Assembly: GCA_018907035.1 (NCBI GenBank)
Contig: JACCIC010000004.1
Coordinates: 3,094,001-3,158,000 of the forward strand
Direction: 5' to 3'
Length of the DNA stretch: 64,000 bases
From: Sycobia sp. Sy_11
Taxonomy: Eukaryota > Arthropoda > Insecta > Hymenoptera > Epichrysomallidae
Below the pieces are notes generated by a model. That model was not told where the DNA came from and did no database searches. It saw nothing but the letters and a program-made list of their open reading frames with translations. How positions within the stretch are numbered: position 1 is the first letter of the stretch; the number at the start of each line of letters is the position of its first letter. Made by a program: the position numbers and the translations under genes. This document shows positions 21,726-32,259 of the stretch, piece by piece.

Positions 21726-23079
21726 GTAATATTTTGTAAATAGATCGGTATATCGGTATATCGGTAATAAATCGGTAGATTTTGTAAATGTATTTTTAAT
21801 GTTCATTTTAATTCTAATTATTCGTCTGAAAAGAGTAACGACTCGTTTTACCAAAATGTTGCAAAAATAAAAAATGATTATTAATTAATCTACATTCCTA
21901 CCCTTAAACAAGCATTATTTTTTAGATTATTTTGTTTTTATTATGCAAATGACAGTGAGTATAACTCATTTTTCTTACACTATAAAATATTTGCTCATTT
22001 CACTTATTTTATTAGGTGTTTAACTATAGGTACCGTTAAAGTACTGAATTGTTAATATTAAACCCCTTATTTAATTTTATGAACATATTCCAACATTCAT
22101 AGAAGATTTAGACTCAGAAACGATACAAAAATCTTACTTTTCTGTCGATCATGTTTAGATGAAGTTTGTAAATTTGAAATTGAACATTACAAGTTGATAA
22201 GAGACATGAAAGTTTAATTATAGATCCGTCCTTTAAGAAACTTAATATTGATAAATATTATAATTTGAAAATTACGTGTAAACATGAATTTCTCCAAACA
22301 ACTGCGAATTCGGCGTACATAAGTTTATTCGATAATTATACAGGATCTGTGGTATTAATCACTCCGCCTAATATTAGTAAAAGATGAATTCGAAGAAAAT
22401 TTTAGTAAGACAAAAGTTTTGAGGTTCAGAGAGTGTCATGAACGACCTGAATAATGAATTTGAATATCAAGGTTATTTCAAGTATTTATAACAATCAAAT
22501 TAAAATAACACTGCTTATAATAATATAGCAATATCTTATAATAATTGCAATACAAGTTGCAGAAAGAAAGAAAGTAAATGCAGGTATTAATCTGAACAAA
22601 TTATAAATAAAATATTTATATTTTATTTATCAGTTTTAAGTTTCATTGTTTTTTTCGCTCAGCATTAAGCACTATACCATTATTTAGACAAAACAAAGTT
22701 GACTTAAACGTTAAATTGAAGTAGAATGTTTCTGGTGAATGTTCATAATGTATATTTTATCGCTTGAATATACAGAATAGTATTCATTATATGATGTTGT
22801 GCACTACTTATCAATAATTGGAAGTTGGTGGAAATATAAAATTTTCTCTTTGATTTCCTAAATAATCGTCATTACAGGAACCAGCAAATGGTAAAAAAGA
22901 AGCTATTTTAATATTAGTATTTTTTTAGATTAAAAAATGTTTTAATCTTTTTATATATATTGGTAAATAAAAGTTTTGTGATAAAATCGTTAGAAAGTAT
23001 GAAAAAAAGTTTAGCTTATGTTGAATTTTGTTGTTCTTGAAACTAATTAATAATAATGCTCATAGAAAATGCGGTTTTC
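21726..23079. other. Intronic sequence, nothing recognised
   Basis: AT-rich, with short ATCGGTAT repeats at 21722-21775. No coding or mobile feature was recognised. Confidence 0.35.
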
Positions 23080-23880
23080 TGAACCCGGGTATCACAAACG
23101 GGCTTGATATAACGAACGAATTTCTCTCATCTTTCTGATAGTATATGAATTCGAAGTCGAAAAAACGATGTCTTGAGTATATTCAAAAATTAATCCATTT
23201 TATAGCTTCTTTGTAATAATGAAATTGTTGATCAGCTAAGCTGGGTGTAACCCAATGGAATAAGTGAAAATTTAAAAAGGGAGGAGGGGGGTCTATGTCG
23301 GTGGCATGTACAGGTGGGGTAGAACTTGATATTGTAGTGTTTAGTTAGATGTTTGCAGCTTTTAAATCATGAGACCGAGTGTTGTCGTGTAACAAAATTA
23401 CTTTATAGTGTGTTTGCTTGTACAGCGACCATTTTTTTTATTGAAAGCTCAACTCAAACGCATTCATTAAAGTCGATAGCAATGCCCCGTTATTATCTTG
23501 TTTGGTTTGAGCAGCTTATAGTAAATGGCACCCTGTTGATCTCACAAAATACAGGATAGAAGCTTTGAAGCATGGCCATTTGTTTTTGACAATGCCCCGG
23601 GTATTCCTACAATTTTCTACGCCGTTACAAATAAAAAATTCGTTTTTGCCGTTGAAGCAGTATAGTTCGTATGTGATAAAGCTCCGTTCAGTGTGTGTTA
23701 GCTGTAATTCATACAATACCCAAAATCCTCGCTTCTAGATCCTTTCTAACACTATCGAACATTTTGAAACAGTGAACTCATACACGTACATATTTTTTCC
23801 ATGTTCTTCTAACGTTTACCATCTATTTAATCGAATAATTCCTCTCATTCATTCTGTTAAAGTTCAAAACGATTATTGTC
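23080..23880 (-). pseudogene. Decayed mariner transposase (mauritiana-like)
   Basis: Minus-strand frames give pieces in transposase order: LLQRQKRIFYL (about 23650), KASILYFVRSTGCHLL (like LMLCIWWDQLGVVYYELL), YYKLLKPNKIITG, a decayed second catalytic block (VILLHDNTRSHD, about 23380) and SLADQQFHYYKEAIKWINF near 23215. Many frameshifts and stops are present, and the YSPD region is unrecognisable. No TIRs were found. Confidence 0.6.
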
Positions 23881-24239
23881 GAAACGTCGACACCAGTATC
23901 TACATGTTGGATTCAGATTTCTCTGGAATAAAGTAATGCAATAAAATTTTCGCGAAATACACATTTTTTCGAGAAAAGTAGACTTTTTCCAACCTTATAT
24001 AAAATTACTTTGTTTACACTAATGTAAATTACTATATGTTCAAATTTAAAAGTAGATAAAGTACTGCATTATATATGCGTTACTATTCCAACTTCCATTT
24101 ACGTAGTACTGCTACTGTCTTCTATGAAGAAAGATTGACAACTTATTGAAGTTTGAAGCTTATTGAAATTATATATATATATATTAAATGTACAGGTAAG
24201 TTTCTAGTGTTTGTTAGAAGGTGCATCATCGGTGGATAC

Positions 24240-24838
24240 CGGGCAGAAACGTCAGACCTCATTTGTTATATCTGTAGATTGTCTATCTGTCAAAACTTTG
24301 CAGCATAATATTTGAGCATTTCTATCTGTGTCATTTATTTGATCGAGCAAAATCTATTAAGTGTACAATTTTCTTTCGCCGTTTTTTTTCCGAAATTCGA
24401 GGCTTTATTGTAATAAACTGATTAGAAAACGGCCAGAATATGAATTCACCATATCTCATCACGATAACTCTCGGCCACATGTTGCTACTTCTGTCAAAAA
24501 CTGTTTTGAGAATATTGAATCGGAAATTCTGCCTCACCTACCTTACACTTCAGATCTGGCACCATCTGACTACCACTTGTTTCGATCAATGCAGAACTCT
24601 CTCACAAGAATACGCTACAGTTCAGTAGAGGGAATGAAAAATTGACTCGATACGTTCTTCGGCTCAAAAGACGAGAATTTTTTAGGTCCGGAATTCATAA
24701 ATTGCCAGAAAAAATAGGAAGAAGTTAAAGCTTCCGATGAACGATACTTTAAACAAAAGACATGTTTTCGGAATGAAATCTCATATTTTGGGCAAAAACG
24801 CTGGAAACTTATTTGTGCACTCAATAAATAAATAAATA

Positions 24839-24840
<2 letters not shown>
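24240..24840 (+). pseudogene. mariner C-terminal half (mauritiana-like)
   Basis: From about 24410 the frame reads IRKRPEYEF, HHDNSRPHVATSVKN, ILPHLPYTSDLAPSDYHLF (second and third catalytic aspartates), SVEGMKN. After a stop it continues as FRSGIHKLPEK and ASDERYF up to about 24755. The N-terminal half is deleted. A few stops prevent expression. An (AT)n tract follows at 24843. Confidence 0.75.

Positions 24841-24842
<2 letters not shown>

Positions 24843-24876
<34 letters not shown>
24843..24876. repeat. (AT)n microsatellite
   Basis: About 16 AT units, just after the mariner remnant and an AATA-rich stretch. Confidence 0.95.
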
Positions 24877-24880
<4 letters not shown>

Positions 24881-25054
24881 ATCTTTCTTCTTAATTAATG
24901 AATACTATATTTACACTATGGAATTTTTCTTCACATTAAATTAACAGTACATCCTCTACATTACTTCTAATATTATAAAAACATTAAAAATCTATTTTTT
25001 TCTAGTTTTTTCATGAGAAAATGAATTTATGCTTTAATTGAGTTTATATTCTTA

Positions 25055-26552
25055 TTAAGGTGTAGTATTCTATTTTAGACCCTCGAAAAAAACGCTATTT
25101 TTGTGAAATTTTTCTGAGAATTCTATTGAAGATATGGTTGTAGGATTTGAAATGCTTAATAAATACACTCTTGAAGTACATAAAAAATTTTTTTTATTTA
25201 TTTTATACATTTTTTATACATGCAAAGTATGGTCAAATCCAACACCTCAAAAAGTAGGTAAGATTTGAAACAAAAAAATCAAATAGTTGTATGTTCAGTA
25301 TGACTCCAGAAATCGATCTAACTAGAATATTTTATGTACGTGCAAAATCAATAAAATGGCGGCAAAAATACGAAAGAAAAAAATTGCTTTTTTCCGTCTT
25401 TTTTTGCAATAAAAATATAGTTAGAATTAAAATTTTAAGTTGATTGTAGTTAGGACGGTTGATACAAACATATAGAATATGTGTTCAAAATTTCATAAGG
25501 ATCGGTTCAATAGTTTTTTAGTTTTCACGACCACGGTACTTGAAAACGCTGTTTTGAGAAAAACACGTTTAAAGTTTTTGTAATTGAAAAATCGTAGAAA
25601 AAATTATCTTACGCTCACTCAGCGATTCCTGGGCCATACAATATGCCTTCAAGTTGTTCCAGGCGAGTATTTTCATCTAATTTAGCCTGATTTTTTGAGT
25701 TCTGCTCTCCTTAGAAACCTCAGTCGAGTGGCGGTTCTCTCGAACCATGCGCTATTGGTCGCGCATATTGGCGAACTGCATGGTGGTTTGGCCGATTTTC
25801 AAGCCCATAATTTCCATTATTTTCAGAAGTGGGCTGAATCCTTCATTAAAAATGCAGGCAGCAATGAGGCATGCAATTTTAACGATTTTTTTCCATTATA
25901 GACATGCTTCAGTGCCATAGCCCAAACTGTTGAGTTGAAACACTCATTGTTATTTTGAGTGTTTCTGCCAAAACATCTCCGCAGCAATTCAGTTTTTGTT
26001 AGATCTTCGTAGATCGGTTTCAGTACCTCTTGTACGTCACTAGCATAATAGCCGGCACAGATCTCGTTTCGCATGCCTTGTACTGAATTTGAATTCCTTT
26101 CAATTGCAAGACTACAGTATTTAGATTACTCCTACATTAATTTGATACTTAGATCAGCAGTTTTCACTTTTTTAATCACGACTTTTGGTTTCTTCACAAC
26201 TTTCTCCGGTGCAGCTACTTTCTTCGTTTTTTTTTCGGCCTTCCGCCAAATTATGAAGGGAAGGTAATATTGCGAAGCAAAGGTATATATTTTGATGAGA
26301 ATATATATAGGTGTAATGATTTACAATAGGGGAACAGCTGCTGCAGCGAACAAGGCCAGGTTTATCCGGCGCGCGCGCTGGGCGGGTCGGAATAGCGCGC
26401 TCAGGTAAGTGCGTTCGAAAGGTGAAAAAGTATAGTTAGACTACCTGAATCTTTCTAAAATTTTGAGCTAGCATTCTTGAATATGTTTACTTTCGAAAAA
26501 TGTAAAAAAAAAACATTTTTTTTCAAAGTTGTAAAGTAGAATACTGCCTTAA
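25055..26552 (-). mobile_element. Third TTAA transposon, internally deleted (1.5 kb)
   Basis: TTAA at 25055-25058 and 26549-26552 flank the ends GGTGTAGTATTCTATTTTAG and, inverted, GGCAGTATTCTACTTTAC, which match with a 2-base indel. The minus strand carries the C-terminal third of a Mutator/Kolobok-like transposase. The ends share the TATTCYA core with the outer element at 2999-7571 but differ elsewhere, so it is a separate subfamily. A GC-rich patch lies at 26367-26403, in the position of its 5' region. Confidence 0.75.
25615..26260 (-). pseudogene. Mutator/Kolobok-like transposase, C-terminal part
   Basis: On the minus strand a basic stretch (KKVAAPEKVVKKPKVV) leads to YCSLAIERNSNSVQGMRNEI, then a deletion joins it to VLKPIYEDLTKTELLRRCFG and NNNECFNSTVWAMALKHVYN (candidate catalytic Glu in NECFN). 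One frameshift follows, then IFNEGFSPLLKIMEIMG, a stop, SKESRTQKIR and the C-terminal EGILYGPGIAE with TGA (plus-strand 25615-25617). The order and end match the inner element at 3894-5626. Both Asp blocks are deleted, so it is inactive. Confidence 0.8.
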
Positions 26553-26784
26553 ATGAATTAATAGATATTAACAAATGGATCTATTAATATATTAAATTTT
26601 TTTTTCTCTTAAAAAATAATTGTTCATACTTATTAGAGGACTATACGACTTATATCAATTTCGTTAATAGCATTAAGCAATAATAAGTGTTGCTTCATAC
26701 TGTAAACAATATCTGTTCTTATATAATTGTGATGTCTGTTCTGTGTGTAGACAAATCAGTCTAATCTTGTCCTTCATTTGTGTA

Positions 26785-27370
26785 AGGGATATTTTTTTTT
26801 TATTTTGCCGGAAAAATAATTGATGTAACATTAGAGCAACAGATTAGTATAATATTTTATATAAAAGTTGGAAAAACCGACACTGGCCGTTAAAATTTAT
26901 TGAATCTAGTGTTTCAATGTTCATCGCGTTCATCTATTAGAATGGTTTAATCGGATCATCCTTCCACGTCAGAAATCGATCTAAATATTGAAAAAGTAAA
27001 GAATCTTGTTCGATCTGACTGTCGGAAAGATATTCATATGATTTATGAATCTACAGAAAAACATCCTAGTATTAGACCACCCAGCTTTTTCACCGGATTT
27101 TGCATCGCCCACTTCTATCTCTCTCCTAAGATGAACTCTGTATTAAAGGAAACAATATTTGAGTGTTAACGCTGTAAAGAAAACGTGGCGCGTATCCTAA
27201 AGAAACTGACCAAAAAAGACTTCGAACACTGTTTCGAACAATGGAAGAGTCACATAGAGCGTTCCAGGGATAGAGGGGGAGGTATATATTGAAGGTAATC
27301 AAAAATAAATTTATGTAATATCAAAATAAAATATTTTATATTACTAGTCTCCTTATTTAATAGCCAAACG
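26785..27370 (+). mobile_element. Decayed mariner, family shared with 60036-61330
   Basis: The N-terminal part is recognisable as FYIKVGKTDTG and then HPSTSEIDLNIEKV, NLVRSDCRKDIHMI. A deletion removes the catalytic core, and the C-terminus reads FYLSPKMNSVLKETIFEC, LTKKDFEHCFEQWKSHIERS. The last 50 bases (to TTTAATAGCCA at about 27365) match, inverted, the sequence at 60036-60085, which marks the shared 3' end. It is too broken to act. Confidence 0.7.
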
Positions 27371-28105
27371 TCGTATATTGCAGGGAACTACAACGAATAT
27401 TCTTGCCTATCGATTATACATCTTCGCTTCACCTCTGTGTGAAATTTCTCTACTCTTAAAAATAATTAACATTCCTCCCTAGTAATATAATGTAATTTAT
27501 TTGTTATACATATTAACGAAATTTGGTTATGATAAGATGTTCGGAATACTAAATGGTGAATGTTATGACCACTAAAATTAATTTTTCTAATGAATTGTAT
27601 AGCACGTCTTATATATTTATAACAGTGAAATTAGATGAGTTATGAAATATAAGCTCATCCAAAATGTTGCGTTATGAAAAAGACTACATGTAAACATCTT
27701 CAACAATAATTTAAAAAAACTAGTTGTATATAGTTTTCAAAAATTTAACACTTAAGTAACATAGTTTACCTAACACTTATATAAATTATAATATAAATCA
27801 TAACATATTATTACCTAGTGTATGTAGAATGACTTGTACATGACAATACGTAATGATATTAAATTAATAAATTAATACTATCAAATTTTTATCTCAATGT
27901 TTTGATTATGAGATTTTCTGGAACTATTCTTCTAAAAAAAATTTTTGGTATAAGAGCAGAATCGTAGTATAAAATTTCATGTCCAACATGATATATGGTC
28001 TATAAATTGAATTAAAATTAATTCTCATTGAACACAATTTATTTATAATATATCATATTTTAAAGTTTATAGTACATATGTTGATAAAATATTTACATGT
28101 TATAG
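27371..28105. other. Intronic sequence before the coiled-coil exon
   Basis: AT-rich with no recognised element. It ends in the acceptor ACATGTTATAG. Confidence 0.4.
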
Positions 28106-28854
28106 GTTTCGTGCTTAATGGCAGCCTTTCGGAAAGGTCACATTAAAGTTGTAAAATGGATGGTCAATCATGTCACTCAATTTCCAAGTGATCAAGAAAT
28201 GACAAGATACATTGCAACTGTTAGTGACAAGGAATTATTAGAAAGATGTCAAGAATGCGTTAAAATTATAAGAGCTGCTAAAGAAACTCAAGCAGCTAAG
28301 GCAAATAAAAATGCCACTATACTATTAGAAGAATTAGATATGGAAAAAACAAGAGAAGAATCTAAAAAAGCGGCTGCAGCCCGGAGAAGAGAGCGCAAAA
28401 AAAAGAAAAAATTGGAGAAAAAGGAAGAAAAACGAAAATTATATGAAGAAAATAAAAAAAATGAGGCTCTTTATGAAGATAAAGATATTGCTGAAAATAA
28501 AGTGGTAGAAGAGGACAGATACAGAGATGAAGATAGCGATCATGATGAGAATGATGTTAATGAACAAATGAATAGTCAATCAGCTAGGTATAATAGAAAT
28601 TTGGATGATGTTGATAAAGAAGAAGGTGATAGTGGCATCGATGCCAATAGTCAAGGTAGTTACGGTAGTAGTGACATAAAGATAAGAGATAAAAAAAAAG
28701 AAAAAAAGAAGAAGAAAATAATTTGTAGTGGTTTAAATCTTTCTTCTACGAGTAATAGAGATACTTCTCTACAATTAACATCCAAATGTTCAGTTTTAAG
28801 TCCAAATATCTCACAAGGATGCCTTAATGCTTCAAAAACTCAAGACATGGAAAA
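28106..28854 (+). CDS. mask: mask exon: ankyrin repeat 10 and Lys/Glu-rich coiled coil
   Basis: Acceptor GTTATAG ends at 28105; donor GTAAGT begins at 28855. 749 bases, phase 0 to phase 2. It starts with VSCLMAAFRKGHIKVVKWMV, the last repeat of the array, followed by FPSDQEMTRYIATVSDKELL and ERCQECVKIIRAAKETQA, a stretch typical of Mask/ANKHD1 after the array. A highly charged predicted coiled coil follows (EESKKAAAARRRERKKKKK and KLEKKEEKRK), then an acidic low-complexity region (DRYRDEDSDHDENDVNEQ), a second Lys run, and a Ser-rich end. It is the longest exon here and precedes a 17.4 kb intron. Confidence 0.94.
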
Positions 28855-29535
28855 GTAAGTATAATCAAAATTTGTTTGAACAAGTAATCAAATAGAAAGT
28901 TAAAAATAATAGAAAAACTTATTTGATATTTGTTTATTCGTACTTTTAAAAGTTGATTGTTGATCAGATACTAGACCATTCCGTAGAAAAATTCATTTTA
29001 AAATGTTAAATCTTAATGTATAGATTGATAAGTAGCTTTAGGAAAAATGTCCAGTGCCTGAAATTATTTCAAAGGGATTTATTATACTCGGTGTTAAAAC
29101 TTTAGTTGAGTCTCGCACTTGAGGAGCATTTTACATTCTTTTAATGTCTTCATTTCGGTTATACTAGCACACGGTATAGATGCAAGCAGGATTGTATTGC
29201 TTTGTGATCTAAAATATCATAGTAATTGAATCTACAAAATCGACATTCCTGTATGGCGAAATTGCAGTGATTCGTATCAAAGATGATTCTTAAGGGGTTC
29301 ACTAATTTATAGTTATAATATAAATAAATAATATTTGAAATATGTTATCACCCTTATTTATTAAATGTTTCTTATAATTAACATTATTATCTATGTTTTG
29401 AGGGATGTAAAATATTTCAATGCACATGACTGGAATTTGTAATAGAAAGTATGTACAAAAAAAAAATGCCCTGCTTATAGAATTCCAATGAAATCCGTGT
29501 ATAAAGTCAGGTTAAATTTGAAGATCTTATTCTTA
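28855..29535. other. Intronic sequence, nothing recognised
   Basis: AT-rich start of the 17.4 kb intron. No motif was seen before the Penelope tail at 29540. Confidence 0.35.
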
Positions 29536-29600
29536 AATTAATAAATATTTTTATCAGTCTTACAGTCTTTATACTATAATTTATTAAACTAAAATAATGA
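29536..29600 (-). mobile_element. Penelope-like 3' tail fragment
   Basis: AAATTAATAAATATTTTTAT then CAGTCTTACAGTCTTTATAC is the inverse of the tail end found at 8200 and 32200. It lies about 400 bases before a plus-strand copy of the upstream tail blocks at 30000. Confidence 0.5.
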
Positions 29601-30106
29601 TATTGATCATCCATTTCTTTACAATTATTAAATAGATTTTAGGATAATCGAAGTAGACAGCATCCAACTGCCCCTTATTATTAAGAGCTTCGAATATATA
29701 ACTATGAAATATAAACAGGTTCGTAACGGTTGACCTATTGTCAATAAAATCATGTTATGAATTGTCCATAGATTCGTTGAAACAGCTCGATAATTTGGAG
29801 GTAATAGTGACATCCTAAGCGTTTAGATAAATAGCATAATATAGAAATAGATGATTGTTAACATTAGAAACATCATGACTCTTACAAATAAAAAAATTTA
29901 CAAAAATTGATCTTATTTTAGAATTTTATTAAATTATAACATAATAGGAGAGAATAATACACTTGAATACGTTTTAATCAACTCTTCAATAAACTACTTA
30001 GAGTTTAGTTCTTGACGATGAACAATAGCGGTTCGAAATGTCAGACGCCAAAGGAGAAATTAAATTGAAAGTGGTGGGGGCAGTCAGGTTGTTCTTCACT
30101 AATATA

Positions 30107-30898
30107 TTAGAAGTCGAACTTAGTTTCCGACCTTCACATTTAGATGGCGATCTAAGTGTACAAAAGTAATACTTATATTTTAGTTTTGGCATTTACCAAG
30201 AAAATTCAATTAATAGGCACCATTTTTTGTGTAGAGATTATAATTTTTTGATCAGTGAAATCGTTTTCTCGATCTATCCTTTTGCACTATAAAAGAAGTG
30301 AAGCAGAAACTTATCGATTGCTTCAAGCATGTTATGGCGAACAAGCTCCATCGCTTACAACATGTCATGAGTGGTTTCAAAGGTTTAGAAGTGGAGATAT
30401 TGATGTTAATGGCAAGGAACATTCTGAACAACCAAAAATGTTTGCTAAAACCAAATGAAACTGCCACTACCAAGGTATACAACGCCAACTGAATGATTTG
30501 CAACAGAAATTGATTGAATATAAAACAGTAATCGCGAGCAATAGGCGCAAAGTCATTGCTATGTATACAACGCTCGAATACATGTTGCAAAAGCCTTCAA
30601 AAACACCCTGTTGTACTCGCCAGACATAGCGCCTTCTGATTATCACCTATTCAGATAGATGCAGCATGACCTACTTGATACAAACTTCCAAAATGTTCAA
30701 GTAGTGAGAGAATTTGTGAATGACCTGATCGCCTCGAAACTACCATCGTTCTTTTGCCACGCTATCGCCATATTGAAAGATGGGAAAAAATAGTTGAAAA
30801 TAATGGAACATCTTTTGATTAAGCTAATGTGTATCCATTTTTAATCATAAATGTCCTTTTTCCGTTAAAGAAGATCGCAAACTAAGTTCGCTTCCTAA
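30107..30898 (+). mobile_element. Internally deleted mariner (792 bp) with TIRs
   Basis: The left end TTAGAAGTCGAACTTAGTTT and inverted right end TTAGGAAGCGAACTTAGTTT, with TA at 30105-30106 and 30899-30900, are clear. The frame at 30255 reads LLHYKRSEAETYRLLQACYG, then FQRFRSGDIDVNGKEHS, a mauritiana-type N-terminus. The centre, including the first catalytic Asp, is deleted. The third block survives as SPDIAPSDYHLF about 30617-30652. It is non-autonomous and inserted in a Penelope tail. Confidence 0.8.
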
Positions 30899-31055
30899 TA
30901 TAATATAGTTCGTTATTATTATTTTATTTTATTACTACGCTATCTTTATTGTTTTTAATTTGTAATCTAATTTATTTTTAGTAATAAGTTTTATTTCAAA
31001 TTCTTCGCGGTTGATAGTAAACAAGGACAGTCTGACTCATTATTTTAGTTTAATA

Positions 31056-32192
31056 GCACGTCATTCAATGAGTCTCGAGACTAATTCAAAGACGGTGCTG
31101 GTAGTACCGAACTAGACGCGTTTCCTTAGAGTACGAACTTTTACATAAAACGTGTAAAAATTTCACGTCGATCGGACCATAAACAGCAGAGCAAACAAAA
31201 AACCACAGACCACAAAACACATTGTAATTAGTTCGAAAAATAGGAAAAGCGAGTTTCACGTGTTCACAAAACATTGTTTTTTATTGGGTCAAAACACCGT
31301 AGTAGTCCAGCAATGACCTGAAAAACATTACGCGGATTCCTCTCCATCCAAACGATGCAGAACGTTCGGGTAGACCATTGGAAGCCGTTACACCGGAAAA
31401 TCTGAGTGAAGTGTTTGAAAAAGGTTTCTCCAAGTAGGTGCCGCGTTTGTTTTGAGTGGAACAAAAACAGCAACGAGTCACCGATTCAGAGAGCTGTTTA
31501 TCGCTATTTACTTGCAATAAAAAGGATTTCCTGCGTCGATACGTGGCCATGGATGAAACATGGATACATAATTTCACTCCGGAGGCGAATTGGCAATCAT
31601 CTGAGTGGCGCATGGCTGGTGAAAGCTGCCCAAAGCGGCCAAAAACGCAACAATCTTCTGGCAAAGTCATGGCGTTTGTTTTGTGGGATACACATGGTGT
31701 GATTTTCATTGGCTACTTGGAAAAAGCTAAATCGAATAACAGTGGTTATTATATTGACTGGTTGGTACTTTTGAAGGAGGAGATCGTAGCAAAACGACCA
31801 CACTAAAAATAAAAAAAACACTGTTTCACCAAGACAATATACCATGCTACAAGTCCATGAAAATAATGGCAAAATCAATCGAGTTGCGCTTTGATGTTCT
31901 TCCCCACCCCCTGTATTTAACAGATTTAGCCCCCAAGGACTACTGGCTCTTTGCTAATTTCAAAACAATGCTCCAAGGAAGAAAATTTGGCTCGAATAAG
32001 GAGGTTATTACCGAACCTGAAGCCTATTTGAAAGCAAAGAATAAATTCTTTTATAAACATGGTATAGAAAAGTTGGAAAGGCGTTGGAACGATTGTATCA
32101 CTCTCAAAGGAGATTATATTGATAAATAAAAATGATTTTTGAAGAAAAAAAATGTTTTCGTTGTTAGTCTCAAGATTTATTGAACGACGTGT
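31056..32192 (+). mobile_element. irritans/Himar-like mariner, decayed (1.14 kb)
   Basis: The left end CACGTCATTCAATGAGTCTC and the inverted right end CACGTCGTTCAATAAATCTT form TIRs next to TA at 31054. Between them lie irritans-type transposase pieces. An interrupting stretch near 31060-31330 and several frameshifts show it is old. It splits the tail of the Penelope remnant that starts at 30000. Confidence 0.75.
31290..32126 (+). pseudogene. Himar-like mariner transposase, broken
   Basis: Pieces: a SGRPLEAVTPENL-type linker near 31360-31400, CRVCFEWNKN, RRYVAMDETWIHNFTPEANW (first catalytic Asp, about 31535-31590), SSGKVMAFVLWDTHGVIFIG, KRPH followed by a stop at 31804, a second block HQDNIPCYKSM (about 31828-31860), and PHPLYLTDLAPKDYWLFANF (third Asp, with K for S before it). 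It ends ERRWNDCITLKGDYIDK at 32126. The TTLKGDY style ending and DETWIH block place it in the irritans subfamily. Frameshifts and stops make it inactive. Confidence 0.8.
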
Positions 32193-32259
32193 AATAATAG
32201 TATAAAGATTGTAAGACCAATAAAAATATTTATTAATTTAATTCAAAACAGTCGACGTA

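Larger units (their letters stand above)
30000..32250 (+). mobile_element. Penelope-like 3' tail, split by two mariner insertions
   Basis: Blocks in order on the plus strand: GATGAACAATAGCGGTTCGA (30017-30036, a decayed ribozyme-like stem), a GGTGGGGGCAGTCAGGTTG segment, TTCTTCACTAATA up to 30106, mariner 30107-30898, an AT-rich stretch ending in GACAGTCTGACTCATTATT (31027-31045), mariner 31056-32192, then AGTATAAAGATTGTAAGACC and AATAAAAATATTTATTAATT. Removing both mariners restores the block order seen at 8200 and 47640. Confidence 0.6.
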
